Positions 27,900-40,700 of a stretch of 64,000 nucleotides of DNA are shown one piece after another (the stretch's first letter is position 1; every line of letters begins with the position of its first letter). The stretch spans positions 184,037,802 to 184,101,801 of the forward strand of contig NC_073693.1 of NCBI RefSeq assembly GCF_029784155.1. The letters run 5' to 3'. The notes beneath the pieces are model-generated. The model saw only the letters and a list, made by a program, of their open reading frames with translations. It made no database searches and was not told the DNA's origin. Source of the stretch: Uranotaenia lowii (taxonomy: Eukaryota > Arthropoda > Insecta > Diptera > Culicidae). The translations under genes were made by a program, and so were the position numbers.

Positions 27900-28821
27900 G
27901 GGGAGAGTGAGGTGACGTGGGCCACTCTAAATATCTCAGCTGTGTGTTGAGATAAAAATTTCAATACAACTGTCATCGTCATCGCTTTGAGTAAGCATGT
28001 TTTTCTACATGTTTTTGACTTATGTGCGCATCAAATGCTTCTTTTGTTAAACTAACCTAGAAACTTGTACTTACATAAATAAACAAGCACCCGCAAATTG
28101 CATCCGTGGGAGACCTAAAGTACATACCAAAAATATGCTCATACGCTTATGGTCTTAGTTGTTTCATGTTATTTCACGTGGAAAAGGAGTTTTATATAAA
28201 ACATAAATAAGTCACACAAACGCAACCAATTTGCAAACCATAGCTTGTGGGCAATCGTGGGCCACATTTTGTGGGGTATCTTGGGTCACCTATATTTTGG
28301 TGTTTTTATACACATTCAGAACTTAAAATACGTTTTTCCTATCTGCAAAGTTTCCTTATGCCAAATAAAGAGTTATGAAAAATATGTTGTCCATTTTTTT
28401 CCAGTGCAATAGAGACGAACATAAATCCTGAATAAACGAATTTTGCTGAAATGTTCGCGAGCCAGGAATAAGGAACAATTCGATCATACACAAATCCCTT
28501 TTTTATTTACTCATCTGAAATTGCTTTAAAATCACTAAATTAATTATGAAATTTCAGTTCTGAATCAACTCATAAACTTTGCACGTTATCTAGTCAATTT
28601 GTATATGGTGGCCCACGTTTCCCCACAGTTTTCCAAAATCCAAAACAATTCTTTTTTTTTAAAGGCAGAACTCGGGAAATCAATGTATTTAAAAAAATTA
28701 AAAAAAACCACCTAACCTTAAAAATGTAGAAAACCTTTCCATTCATTTTTGTTTTTTTTCTTTTATAGTAATAAAGTTATGAAGCAAACAAAAAAAGTAG
28801 CCCACGATACCCACTCTCACC
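27900..28821. mobile_element. MITE with TA target duplication and imperfect 25-bp TIRs
   Basis: The left end GGGGAGAGTGAGGTGACGTG (27900 on) and the reverse complement of the right end, GGTGAGAGTGGGTATCGTGG, agree at most positions and both continue GGC-C/T-AC. TA flanks both sides (27898-27899 and 28822-28823). Internal CGTGGGCCAC-like repeats occur near 28255-28290 and 28612. The TA duplication suggests Tc1/mariner-type mobilisation. Confidence 0.75.
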
Positions 28822-29346
28822 TACGAATATAGCCAAATTTTAATAAAAATTAAATTAAATGTCTTAGTAAATATCACAAACTATTTACAGTTTCTTAAAA
28901 TAAATGCGAAGAGTTAGCATATGTAGACTACTTACATATGTTCATCAGTGTACATTATATTGCTGCAAGCTTGGTAAGGAAATTTCAAATTCTTAAATTT
29001 GTACACCTCCCATAACTTTTTATGGTTGTTTTTGCTGCCAGAAATAGCAATAAAAATTTCGGAAGCGATCCATCCAGTCCTGAATTAGCTCAACGAATTT
29101 TGTATGGAAATTTGTATGGGATGTACTGAAAGTTCCAAAAATATAACTTTGGATGAAAAGTATTCCTTGATTCTTGCAGTACAATTCATGTGAACAAGGC
29201 ACAAACCTAACTTGTACCCCAGAAAGGATATTCGTTGTTATACAATTTTTTTATTCAAATTATATTTTCCTATTTTAGCGTTTTTGACTGCTAATTTGAA
29301 AGCTGTGTAACCGTAGGATGAGAATAAAAAATCTCAAAAAACTGCT

Positions 29347-29633
29347 TTGCATAGCCAGGATATTGTACGTAAGTATGTAGGTATTGGTCCCCCATCGGTA
29401 GCAAGGTCCAGCCTATTTCTGTGCGGCTTGGCCTTCGAATTTCTTCTAGGGCTTCCACGGCCGATGGTTCGTCGAGGGAAGTCATCCAACTTTCAGAGAC
29501 CTACAATAAGATTCGAATCCAAAAGTTTTCTTGCCGATACCGGGAATCGGACCCAGCACGCCTGGGTTACCAGACTCGCACCAGCCTATTCGCTAGACCA
29601 CCTCAGCGCTTTGCGTTGCATAGCCCGGATATT
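29347..29633 (-). mobile_element. tRNA-derived SINE (family copy 2) with 18-bp target duplication
   Basis: TTGCATAGCCAGGATATT (29347-29364) and TTGCATAGCCCGGATATT (29616-29633) flank a 251-bp body whose reverse complement carries GGTCTAGCGAATAGGCTGG and a B-box-like GGTCCGATTCC (29543-29553). It is the same family as the SINE at 20715. The 17/18 identity of the duplications indicates moderate age. Confidence 0.8.
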
Positions 29634-30200
29634 CATCAATTCATATTAGGTACCTTTGCAAAAACTTTTCATGAAATTATTTAAAGCTCTAGCAAGTAAA
29701 GTCTGCCGTTTTATTTTGATATGATTCTAACTTTTTTCATGAAATGCTTAGCTGCTTGTCAGGTTAGTAAAAAATGAAGCTTGAAAATACTTAGTCAAAA
29801 ACTAAAATCAAAGACCTTCATTTCAAGCTTATCTGAATTTTCTGGATGGTTTAAAGTGCAAAAATTTCTTTTTCCATACCAATTTCCATACAAACTCAGG
29901 AATCAACTAAATCATCTCAAATTTAACACTGATGATTGGTAACCCATAACCAAAAAAAATGGGAGCAAAAAGTTATTTTTTTTAGCGGTCTAGTGTACAT
30001 TCCTATAAAATTCTTTCTGAGAAGTGTATGATTCCAAAAACTAAATTTGAAATACGGAACTTAATTTCGAATCTAATTGAATCCTTTTTGATTGCGTGCA
30101 ATCCGATATTTTTTGCTGAACGGTGTTGGAACCATTCGTTTTTCGTCAATTCATTTTCCTTTCGAATCCGCTCCACAGTATCAATAATCATTGAAACTTG

Positions 30201-30210
30201 TTATTTATAG
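30201..30210 (+). promoter_or_regulatory. MEF2-like site upstream of the Ig-domain gene
   Basis: TTATTTATAG fits the MEF2 consensus YTAWWWWTAR exactly and lies about 360 bp before the start codon of a muscle-type gene. Such matches occur by chance in AT-rich DNA. Confidence 0.35.
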
Positions 30211-30571
30211 CGGTAAGATGTCTCATCTATGTAATCTCATGTCCAATTGTCTAAGTACCTAGTATGTACCAGAGTGCAGTGAGAGGATTTACTCTTTCGT
30301 ATGATTCAATCGAACAGACACATGCCACCGGATTTTCTAAAGATGCCTTAACCAAGCAAGAAGATAGTTCATCAGAATCGGACTGATGAGACTTTTACGT
30401 CCTAGATAGAGTAGTTAAGTCTAGAATACATTTCATCGAATTTCCCATAATTTTTTGTAGAAGTTCTGTAGTGAAACGAAAATCTATGTTGTTGAATACT
30501 GTTGCGATCGGTTTTAAGTTTTAGAGTGATTTTTCACAGGTCATAAGCATAAGTTAAAAAATTACGCAATC

Positions 30572-31799
30572 ATGGGCCCCAAACGAGATAGAAAAAGTCG
30601 CAAAGCGGCAAAAGAGGCCGAAGAAGTGGAACAGGTAGAGGTAGTAGTTGAATTGACTCCAGATCCACAGCAACTGGAATATTTAAAAGTGCCTAAACGA
30701 GGCGACACTCCACGAGATTTTCGAAGCTTGCATCGAGAAAAATCTCCATTCGAAATAGGAGAAAAACCAGATGTCCAAGTTGCGTCACAAAAAGCCATTA
30801 TTGACAAAGCACTGGTTATGGACATATCTGGAGGTGTAACAAATGTAGACGAGTACATTTCGTTATTCTTCACAGATTCTTGTAGTTTGGACCCTGCAAG
30901 CTGTGGTGACATTTCAACCGTTAAAGTTGAAATCGTAGAAGAAGAAATAGCTGAAACCGAAGCTCCAAAACCGTCAGAAGAGCACGAAAAAACAGAAGCC
31001 GAAGCAGAAAAAGAGTTAGCAGACCAGCAAGCGGAACAAGGTAAGTCTGAAGATAAGGAACCCACACCGACACCGGTAGCCAAGGAACCAACGCCACCTC
31101 CTCCTGAGCCCGAACCAGCTCCAGTAGAGGCTGAACAACCAGAGGAAGAGGAAGAAGAAGTAGAGATCGTACCGTCTCGGGAGCCGACACCACCTCCACC
31201 ACCCAAAGAGCCAACACCCGAACCAGAGCCAATAAAGGCACCACCCACACCAGAATATGATTCAGATGTTGAGTTGATCCCAATCAAACAGGACTTCGAC
31301 CCATCAGAGTGGAAGAGCTTTGATGATTTGGAAAAGCAGATAAATAGTATTGAAGTTCCTCCTGAGCCAAAGAAAGCAAAAGAAGAGAAAAAGGAATCTT
31401 CTAAGCGAGAATCAGTGCACGAAATGAGTGAACGGGAACGTGACTTAGAATGGCAGCGCCAGCGTCAGCTGATGAGACCACCGCTGATTATTTCGCATTT
31501 GAAATCGAGAGCCGCTCCTTTGGGATCAACTGTTAGATTAACGTGCACCGTCTCTGGCCCTGGAATTACTGTGCGGTGGTACAAGAATGGAGAGCACATT
31601 GAGAAAAACCCTAGACACACTTTCAAAGTAAGTGAGGGTTTGTTAAGCCTCGAGATCAAGGATGTAGAATTCAAGGATGCTGGCGAATATAGCTGTACGA
31701 TCAAAAATAAGAACGGCGACACTTCAACGGCTACCAATCTTACAGTTTATGAACCTTTCGAAACCAAACCTGATCCTCCTACATTTATTTCAATTAAAG
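30572..31799 (+). CDS. Ig-domain protein exon 1: N-terminal linker and Ig1
   Basis: The ATG at 30572 sits in GCAATCATGG after a possible non-coding acceptor (TTTTTCACAG, 30540). Residues 1-300 are disordered, with acidic and Pro-rich repeats (EEEEEEVEIVPSREPTPPPP). Ig1 spans about residues 303-396 (LTCTVSGPGITVRWYKNGEH .. DAGEYSCTIKNKNG). The donor is at 31800. Confidence 0.87.
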
Positions 31800-34700
31800 G
31801 TAATGTAAATTTCTTTGATTAAAAACGGAGTTACAGTGTGTGTTCAGGTGATGGCGTTCAGCAATTCTGAGTTACCGGAATGTTTTTTTTTGCGATACGG
31901 TGTGCAAAACCGGATCTATTTTAAGAACATTTACACCATTCGATTATCGCGAGTGCCGATTAAACGATACGTTGAATTGACATCAATTGCCTAAAATAAA
32001 TTACACTTATGGGATACTGTGCCAAAATCTGTACGTTTCACACAACTAAAAGTGATTGGCCCAGTTACAGTGAAAGCATATCTATCGACTTTTCGACGTA
32101 GCGCTCGATGTAACCTAATCCAAAATTTGATTACTTTTGTATAACTTAATTACTCATATTCCAAAGTTTTGTTCATAATGATAAAGTAAAGGTTATAATA
32201 TGAAACTATATGTGAACTACGTCCATTAACCTTCCTTCTCGGTTAGGATCTATGTTTATAACCCGGACTATACCTTCTCGATTGGATATCTCAGGAATGG
32301 CCTGAAATTTTGATATTTTTTCCAAAGTGAGAAACTCTACAATTCCTACTTTTGAGATTTTTGAAAAGGGTTAGCAGAGTCACTGAAAAAAAGAACAAAC
32401 AGGAGAGAAAGTTTTGGTACAAAATCAAAACTGCTGAAACGATTTTCGAAAACGTAAATACAATTTTGAAATCGTCCAAATGTTTGCTATCAGATGCTTT
32501 TTCAAAATTTTGGTTATGATTTTTTAAGTTTTCATAAACCGACACAAAATTCAATGTGTCCCTAAAAATAGGTGTTTTGCAACGAAGATAACTCTTTTTT
32601 TTGTAAATATCTTTAAATTAAAAAAAAATCTGTTCAGTAGTTTTGATGATACGCCTTTATTTGCTAATTGCACTTTTTTAAACGAGAAGAGAAGTTATAG
32701 ACATGTGATTCCGTTCGTTATTAAAAAAAAAATAAACTTTTTTTTAAATGCTTACATTCTCTTGAATCTAAATTGAAATTCGTATTTCTTTGAATCAAAT
32801 TTGATAAAAATTATATAATATAATATTTTTTTAATATTAAATATCTTGCATGCTGGCTCAGATATTTTTTGTTATTTATTCTACAACCGTAGTTAGTATC
32901 TTAAGAATAATTCCGTTTATTAAAAAAAATCATTGGCATTTTCATCTTTCAGAAACACATTTTTGAATTTGTTAACTAAGTGTTGTTATGGTTTGCAATG
33001 AAAACTTTTCCCGTACTTTTTGCTTACAGAAATTGTTGCAGAAAAGCTTATAAATGTTCAAAAAAGAAAACGTTAATTCTTTCGAAATTTGCTCTTTCTC
33101 GGAGGTTTTCATATCATCTCTACGCTTTGCATGTAATGTAACATACACTAGTCAGCCAAGTTGGGCCATCTTTGGCCCTAGGCAAAGTCGTGTAAACGCA
33201 GACAAATAATCTTTTATTACTTCAAAATAATTTGAAAAAAAAAATTTTTTGTTGTTGAAAATTTGTTGTTGAAAATTGTTGAAATTTATTAAACTTGGTT
33301 TTTCTGATGTACATGGATGTGTAATATTTATACGGTTCGAAAGATCTTGACGAACAAGAAAAAGTCACTAAGAGCAAGTTCATTCGTGTTGGGAAAATGT
33401 GGTAGAAATTTCGACACTTTTAGCACATATTAAAAACTTTACGATGAAAAAACATTTTCAAGATCTTCAATTCAATTCGGCCTTCGGTTTTTTTTTCTCA
33501 AACACGTATTCTATTTTGGTATGATGTGAGGCAAAAATAGTTCGATTTCTATCACATACGGCTGAAATAGAAACAGTGCTGTTAAAAAATAAAACGCCCA
33601 AAGATCTTGAAAACAATTTTCAAAATGTGCTACAAATGTCAATGGTCTTTACTTGCTGTAAAGGGTCAAAAGATCTACCGTAGTTATGAAAAAAGACGTT
33701 GTTTTTCCTACAAAATCGGTTCAAAGCTTACTTGCAAAACTAACTGCAGGTCTACCAGATTTGAAAATTTTCCCGCTTGCTGATCATTTTTGCCATTGAT
33801 TCATAACTTTTTTCTACCACCGTAGATTTTTTTGGCCCATCCGTGTACACCAATTTGCCCAGTCTCCTTTGTTAACGGAGGATTAAAGGTCATTAGATCA
33901 AATTCAAAAATTGAACCTTGACCCACAATAAATCTCATTTTCTAACAATGCACTTTCTACATCACATCAACTGACAACACCGCAGAATTTGTTAAACGTG
34001 TGATAAGTTACCCTGATGATTAACCCTCATCAGTCCCTGAAATTTTTACACGTTATATCTCTCTTGTTTCTTAACCGATTCTTATAAAATGTATATTTTT
34101 AGAAATCTCATAATGTATCTCAAATATGTTTCTTAGATAGTATCGCAGCGCTATTGTAATTACATCACTAGAATCGGTATGAAATTACCTTTCTGATGAA
34201 TATAAATTTATTGCGGAAATCTTGCATTAATATATTCAAAATCTAGTGTCAAGTTAAATTTAAGTTCAAGAAAATCAGAGAAATTACACATTGACAAAAA
34301 GTTTAAAAAAACAGCTACTTTTGAAAATTCATCGAAAATTCTGTGTTTTGCATTCGAAAAATCTAAAGACGCAAAAATGTGCCAAATTACGTCAGCTTTC
34401 CAATCCTCTTCTCAAAATTTATCTTGTATGCCTTAAACAATTTTGACGATTCATTGATTGAAAAGTACATGTTTTACACCACTTTACATTTACGTTTTAC
34501 GTTTTACATTTTTTGTGGTCATGATCTTGAAAAATTTCAAAATAATATATACTTATGGCCAACGTATAGTTTCTAACTTCAGCTTTTTGGACACTAAGAG
34601 AATTTTTTTAGCATTCCGTAGCTGATTATCATTTTTTTATCCGAAGCATGTTTTTCCGGATTTTTTTCTCTTATACTTTGAATAACGGAAAACTGAAGTG

Positions 34701-37700
34701 CTGTAGGTAAATATTGTCTGAGAAAAAAAATTTGGTTACATTGCGAGGTTTCTGAAACAATAAATTTAGTAGAAATCGGTAGAGCAACAAGAGAGATATA
34801 GCGTTTTAAGCGAGGAGTGTCAAATTGAAACACAAGGTCTGATTAGGGAGTTTTTTTTCCTGGGCTTTCAGAGTTCGTCCATAAAACAGTAATCATACAA
34901 AATCAAAGAGAGAATTTATTGAGGGTACTCGAAGATATTGTATTATTTGGATGCACCCGGAGAAAGTTACAAGCCGGCAAACTTCTAATAGTGTCATATT
35001 GAGTAATCGAATCAATGGAACAAGTTCGAATTTTTATAATACAGTTTTTCTAATTTTGTTTGCGATCTCAACAGAGGCTCAAAAATACTGGAGTATTCGA
35101 TTGTATCAATAAATTAAACCAATAGTTCAAACAACTATGATTGTTATAAATATGATTGAAAAATATTATATTTATTCTTAGCTTATCGAATTTTATTGTA
35201 ACGTCAAATATATGTGTGAACTTTTGAGAATCCACAGTTGTATAATATGCGCTTATATTCATCCTGCATTCATACTGAAGATGAACCCAGCGCGAGACCA
35301 GAGCCTAAACAAGAACCAGTAGCCGCAGCAACACAGGAAGCACCTTCCGCCGAAGCTGGCCCACCTCAAGAAGGCGCAGAGCCTCCAAAGCCTGCCCCCT
35401 ATGTGTACAGACCGAAAAAGGAGAAACCAGAAAAATCTCCTCCACCTCCTCAATATGGCGATGAAATGGCACGTTATCATCACAAGAAAATCCTGCACAG
35501 CCGTGATAAACTCCAATGGTCTGTGCATCTGACAAACCGTGCCTGCGCCGCTGGACGCAGATTCAAACTAATGTGCGCAGCAACAGGCTTCCAACCTGAG
35601 CTAACATGGTACAAGGATAATGCGCCACTTGAATATAACGAACATATAATCGATATGAATGACTTGCACAGAGGAGCTTATGGCTGTATCTGGATTAACG
35701 ACATCTCTGGAGAGGATTCCGGAACATACAAATGTGTGGCATCAAATGGCTTCGAACAAATTGAGACAACGTGTGTCCTGACTGTGATCGATTCCAGAGG
35801 CATAACTCCTAAGTGTGCACCGGTGTTTGTGCCGCATCGCACAAGAGGTGAGATATTACATTTAGATTTTTTCCAAATCATTCAAAGGTTTCCGTATTCT
35901 TTATTCAGTTTTGCATGAGGGAATTTTTAATCTAAAACACTTCCACTACACCGTATAATTCCAGAATTTCAAATACGCCTAACTCACCTCTGTCCCCTAA
36001 GGCAGCTTAAATTTAGAAGTTTGAAGCATCAAATGGTGTAGGCGTTCTTCACAGGAACGTCACAGGAACAACTAACAAATCTAGGTGGTTCAGGGACTTG
36101 ACTCTACAAACAAAAAATTGTAGTTAAAAATTCGTAGAAAGTAACTGTTTTGTGTAGTTTTATCGCAACTGATATCAAAACGTACTTCTTAGCACATTGA
36201 GGACCGCGAAGAAATCTAAGCTCGAAAACATCAAAGTTTGACATTCTTTACTCAGAATTTATAAAATGAATAACACCTGAGTTATGCTTCTCAGTGAAGT
36301 GTACTCGCGTCAAACGAAAAACGAGATATCTCTATTTTCACTTGAAAACCTTCAAAACCCGGAAACCATTGAATGTTTATTTCAGACCCTCTATTGTTCA
36401 TATCGATCAACATCCATGATTTATTCGTTATTGTGAAAAGGATTTTATGCAAGTAACTTTATCGAATAGTTTCATTCTAATTTTAAAAATACTCACTAAA
36501 TTGATTGAACTAATGTTATACTAAGTTAATAATAAAATATATTCATATATTTCTTATTTTTGTATTTCGCAGAGGTATACGATCAAGTTGGAAATATCTT
36601 GACTATCGAAATTTGGATTCGCGCAAACCCTCCTCCCACCATTAAATGGGTCAAAGGAATGTGGCAACTAGGATTATGGCCTGATCCTCATATAAGAATT
36701 TCGCAACATTTTGACGAAGTAGCAGAGCATAATATAGCCTCACTAGTGTTCTACGACCCTACTTATATGGATTCCGGAGAATACGTCTGCACAGCTACTA
36801 ATGAATTGGGTGAAGCTACAACGGTATATAATTTGAAATATTCGAGTGAAGAAGAGTACTTTGAGTGGCTTAAAACGAAAAGACCATCCGCTAAACTCAA
36901 ACGTGAGTTAGAGTTGGGCATAATAGTAGCTGATGATGCTCCATCTTTTGATCCAGACGTCATTCTTGCAAAGGTAGACGCTGAGTTTGCGCATTTAGTA
37001 CCACCCAAAAAAACGGACGAAGAGTCCTCAGAGGCTACTCAGCAAACCGATGAAGAATCTGACAGTTCAGAAACAATGTCAAAATCAGCTGAAAAAGCAG
37101 ATATAAAAATGCCCGAAGCCGTGCGTCATGTTTCAAACGTTAAGGTACCTACACTGCCCAATGTGGCAGAACTACCGGAACATGACGACCCGGTCATTGT
37201 CAATGAACCTGTTAAGATAGAACCAAAACCTACAGAACAGACAGCCCTCGAATCAAAAACGCATACTTCTAGCATCCAACAAGAGCCACTTTACGTTCGG
37301 AAAAAGACACTGATCGAACTAGGTGTGGAAGAATTAGAGCGAAGGCAAAAATTTGATTTCGTATCCAACATGCCAAATGTACGCATTCCTCTCGGTAAAA
37401 CGTTCAGATTATTTTCGTACGTGAAATGTCCGGAGCCGATCACCTCTGTTTGGAAACATGATGGTAGAGTGCAGAGCGAAGGTTTGCGATTATCATATAT
37501 CACTACCAACAATGGGACATGTGTACTTGAGGTTGAAAAGAGTAAATTTAGAGATGCTGGTGTGTACACATGTGTTGCGAAATGTCCAACTTACGGCGAA
37601 ATTGAGCAATCGTGCACAGTCACCATTTACAAACATGAAATACAAGGGGAAAAGCCTGTATTCACGAGAGCTATGAAAGGTAAGATATTCTAACAAAATG

Positions 37701-40700
37701 GAAAACAATCGTCAGCAACACATAAAGTAAACAAATTAAACCATTAAAGTTGAAGCATGTTAAATTAACAAATGCAAAATGAAAGATAAATAGGATTTAT
37801 ATTAAAGAAAGACAAGCCATTTAAAAAAAAAAACATAATGTCAGGAAAACACAATAAATTATAATAAAAATTTTAAAAAAAACCATAATTTAGCAAGAAT
37901 GATAACAAATAAAATAAATTTATTAAAATTTACTCAGCAATACAAATATGCAAATATTCGTGTTGACATCAATCGTAAATTCAGAACAACTGTTTAAAAA
38001 AACACAAAATTAATAGTTATTTTATAATTATTTTCAGAATCGTACAACCCTATCAAAGATGAACTCTATTTGGAGTGCACTGTCAGAGGTGATCCGACTC
38101 CGGAAACTATTTGGATCGTGAACGGAACTTTCTTACACAAGAATTGTACAAAATATTTTTTCAAAAGATACGAAGATGGAAGGCAAACATTGACTGTATT
38201 CCAACCGCAAAAAGAGGATAGCGGAAGATATGTGTGCAGGGCACGAAATGATATCGACAAAACCGACATGGTACACTATGTTAACTTCAAGAATAGCGAC
38301 GAAGAAGTAATCAAGGAATTTGAAGACGAACTTCATAAAAAGGTAGAAAAACCGATTCGAAGTCGTCATCTTCGTCCGAAGGAATGTGAATACAGACCGG
38401 AGGATGATTATCTCATCAAATGGTCCGAGGCAAGAAATCAGCATGAAAAAGAATATGCGTACAACTACAAACTCAAGTTCATCACTAAGCTTAAAGACAA
38501 AATGGTTCTAGAGGGCTCAAATCTGAAGTTTACCATTTACGTTGATGGTAAATATCCTCAGTTCTGGTGGTACAAAGACGATATTCCACTCGTGCAGGGT
38601 CGAAAATATCGCCAGAAGCAGAGAAGCGATGGAAAAGCAACGCTGGAAATAGTAAACGTTAGCTCGGACGATGCTGGATTGTACAAAATAGAAGTTAAAA
38701 ACTATGCTGGTTCAATCGAATCCCAATCTCTTGTGACAGTCTTCCAAAATCCGCACATGAAATTTGCTCCTCCCATATTTGCCAGTACCATTCTAGGTAA
38801 AAATTGTATAATGTGGATCTTGTTCAGAGATTGCGGGAACAGTTTAGAAATGTTAAAAAAAACTCATTATTCAAATTTTGTTGACCTGATGTACGCTCAT
38901 CATGGTGAAGCGAGGATTACCTCTTAGCTAGATAATTCAGCCGGCTTTCACCATTTACTGACCAGTAACGCATTTTGGTGAGAAAATCTGAAGCAACTAT
39001 GCAATGGTTTTGAAACATTCAATTATATGTGAATTTTGATGAGGATGAATAATTCAATTAGAAGAAGAGGTGAAAGGCTTAGAGCTCAAGTCTTCTAAGA
39101 TCACAAAGAAGAAGAACATAGACAAACAAATGGCGCATACTAGTGCCCTTTTTTCACGTTCAATGAGTCAAATTTTGTTCAAATCCTTAATGGATGTCCC
39201 AGTCCACGATCAGGAACTATTCCAGAAGTAACCAAAATAAAATATTCACTTCGTGGAAGCTATGGCCGGTTAGCTGGAGAAATGTTATGAATGACTTGCT
39301 GAAATTGGCACACCCACAGATCGTCAACTATATCAAGTGATACGTAGCAAACTGTTCGATTTTTCCTTTTAGAATTTTCCTGGACTTCTTGTTTGGGATC
39401 TCAAAAACCACTAGAGAGATTCACACCAAATTTTGCACATGTAGACATTGCATTACTAATCAATTATGCGGAAAGTTTCATAAGATGACATCCAAAGTAA
39501 TACGTTCAACTCATACCAATGTTCAAATTGTCGAGCTGTATACGTACTACTATTACCCTGGATTGATGTACTATAGAAATATGAATGAGGAATTGATTGT
39601 TGTCGATTTTTTTAATCTGATAATGATTTTTTCAAGTTTATGATTATATGGTTTTGTATAAGGTCGGTTTCTCAGTTTGCTATGTATGTACATCCATCAT
39701 TGTTTTTTTTTTTTTTTTTGGTTAATTTTATTGATGAGTCAAAATGTCTTTCTGAAACCTTAATCAAAATAATTTTTTTTTAATTTTTTTTTTCAAGTTT
39801 TCAATATTTATCTAAGAGATTGGAACGTAAGTAACACTAAATTAAATAAGGTTAACTAGGCTAAAAAGATTACTCTGGGATCTGAAATGATTCTTGTTAA
39901 AATTTTCCCGTATGTTTGGATAGCGTGCCGCTATAAAGCCTTCCCTTTTTATTTATTTAAAATAAATAGGTTTCTGAGGCAACTAATTATGAAAGTACAG
40001 ACTGTGGATACGTATCGATATCAATATCAGTATTAGTTATTTTCTTCAAATCTAGTTGGTGAAATGAAATACCTCCTACGTTATTTGATCGTCTGATTAC
40101 GTGTTTTAAATATCGCAATTTTTTTTATTTTCTATGACACACATTGAAAACGTTCTGCTTGAACACATACAACTCCGTACATCCAGTAACAATGACAAAT
40201 TTTTCCGCAAGTAATTTTGTTGCTCATTCTGTAGCCCCAATAGAAAAATACATTATATCTAAGTTTACGGTATTCAAATTAAACATTGTTTGAAAATCTG
40301 TTTTTGAATGATCCATCAAACTAGTAAATTTCATATTTCATATTTCATCCTCAAAAAAATAATGCTTATGGGAAAGATTTGACTTCGTTACTTTGACTAC
40401 CTAAATAAGATTAATGATATCTTGAAGAATACTAATGAATTTATGTATGAACTGCTATAGAAACCTACTCTCTTCATTCTGATGAAATTGTTCTCGAATG
40501 TCGCGTACGGGGAACTCCTCGTCCCAACATCGCGTGGATAAAGGATGGCGACTACATCATTCCCGGAGACAAATACGAACAGTATGATCATGCGGACGGA
40601 ACATGCAAACTTATTATTACGAAACCTTCGGAAGCTGATTCGGGTACCTACACTTGTGAAGCTGAGAGCGGAGGTTGTAGCGATGCCATCAGTCATAACG

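Larger units (their letters stand above)
22806..30571. other. Intergenic region between cadherin and the Ig-domain gene
   Basis: No host gene is seen in this 7.8 kb. It begins with the presumed cadherin 3' UTR. The listed repeats occupy 24604-29633. The segments 22880-24600 and 29640-30200 are AT-rich with nothing recognisable. Confidence 0.6.

Noticed and set aside
30562..31287. 241-codon minus-strand frame rich in Ser/Gly opposite exon 1 of the Ig-domain gene
   Set aside because: It is the antisense shadow of the Glu/Pro-rich coding sequence; it has no domain and the sense exon is supported by splicing phase and Ig homology.
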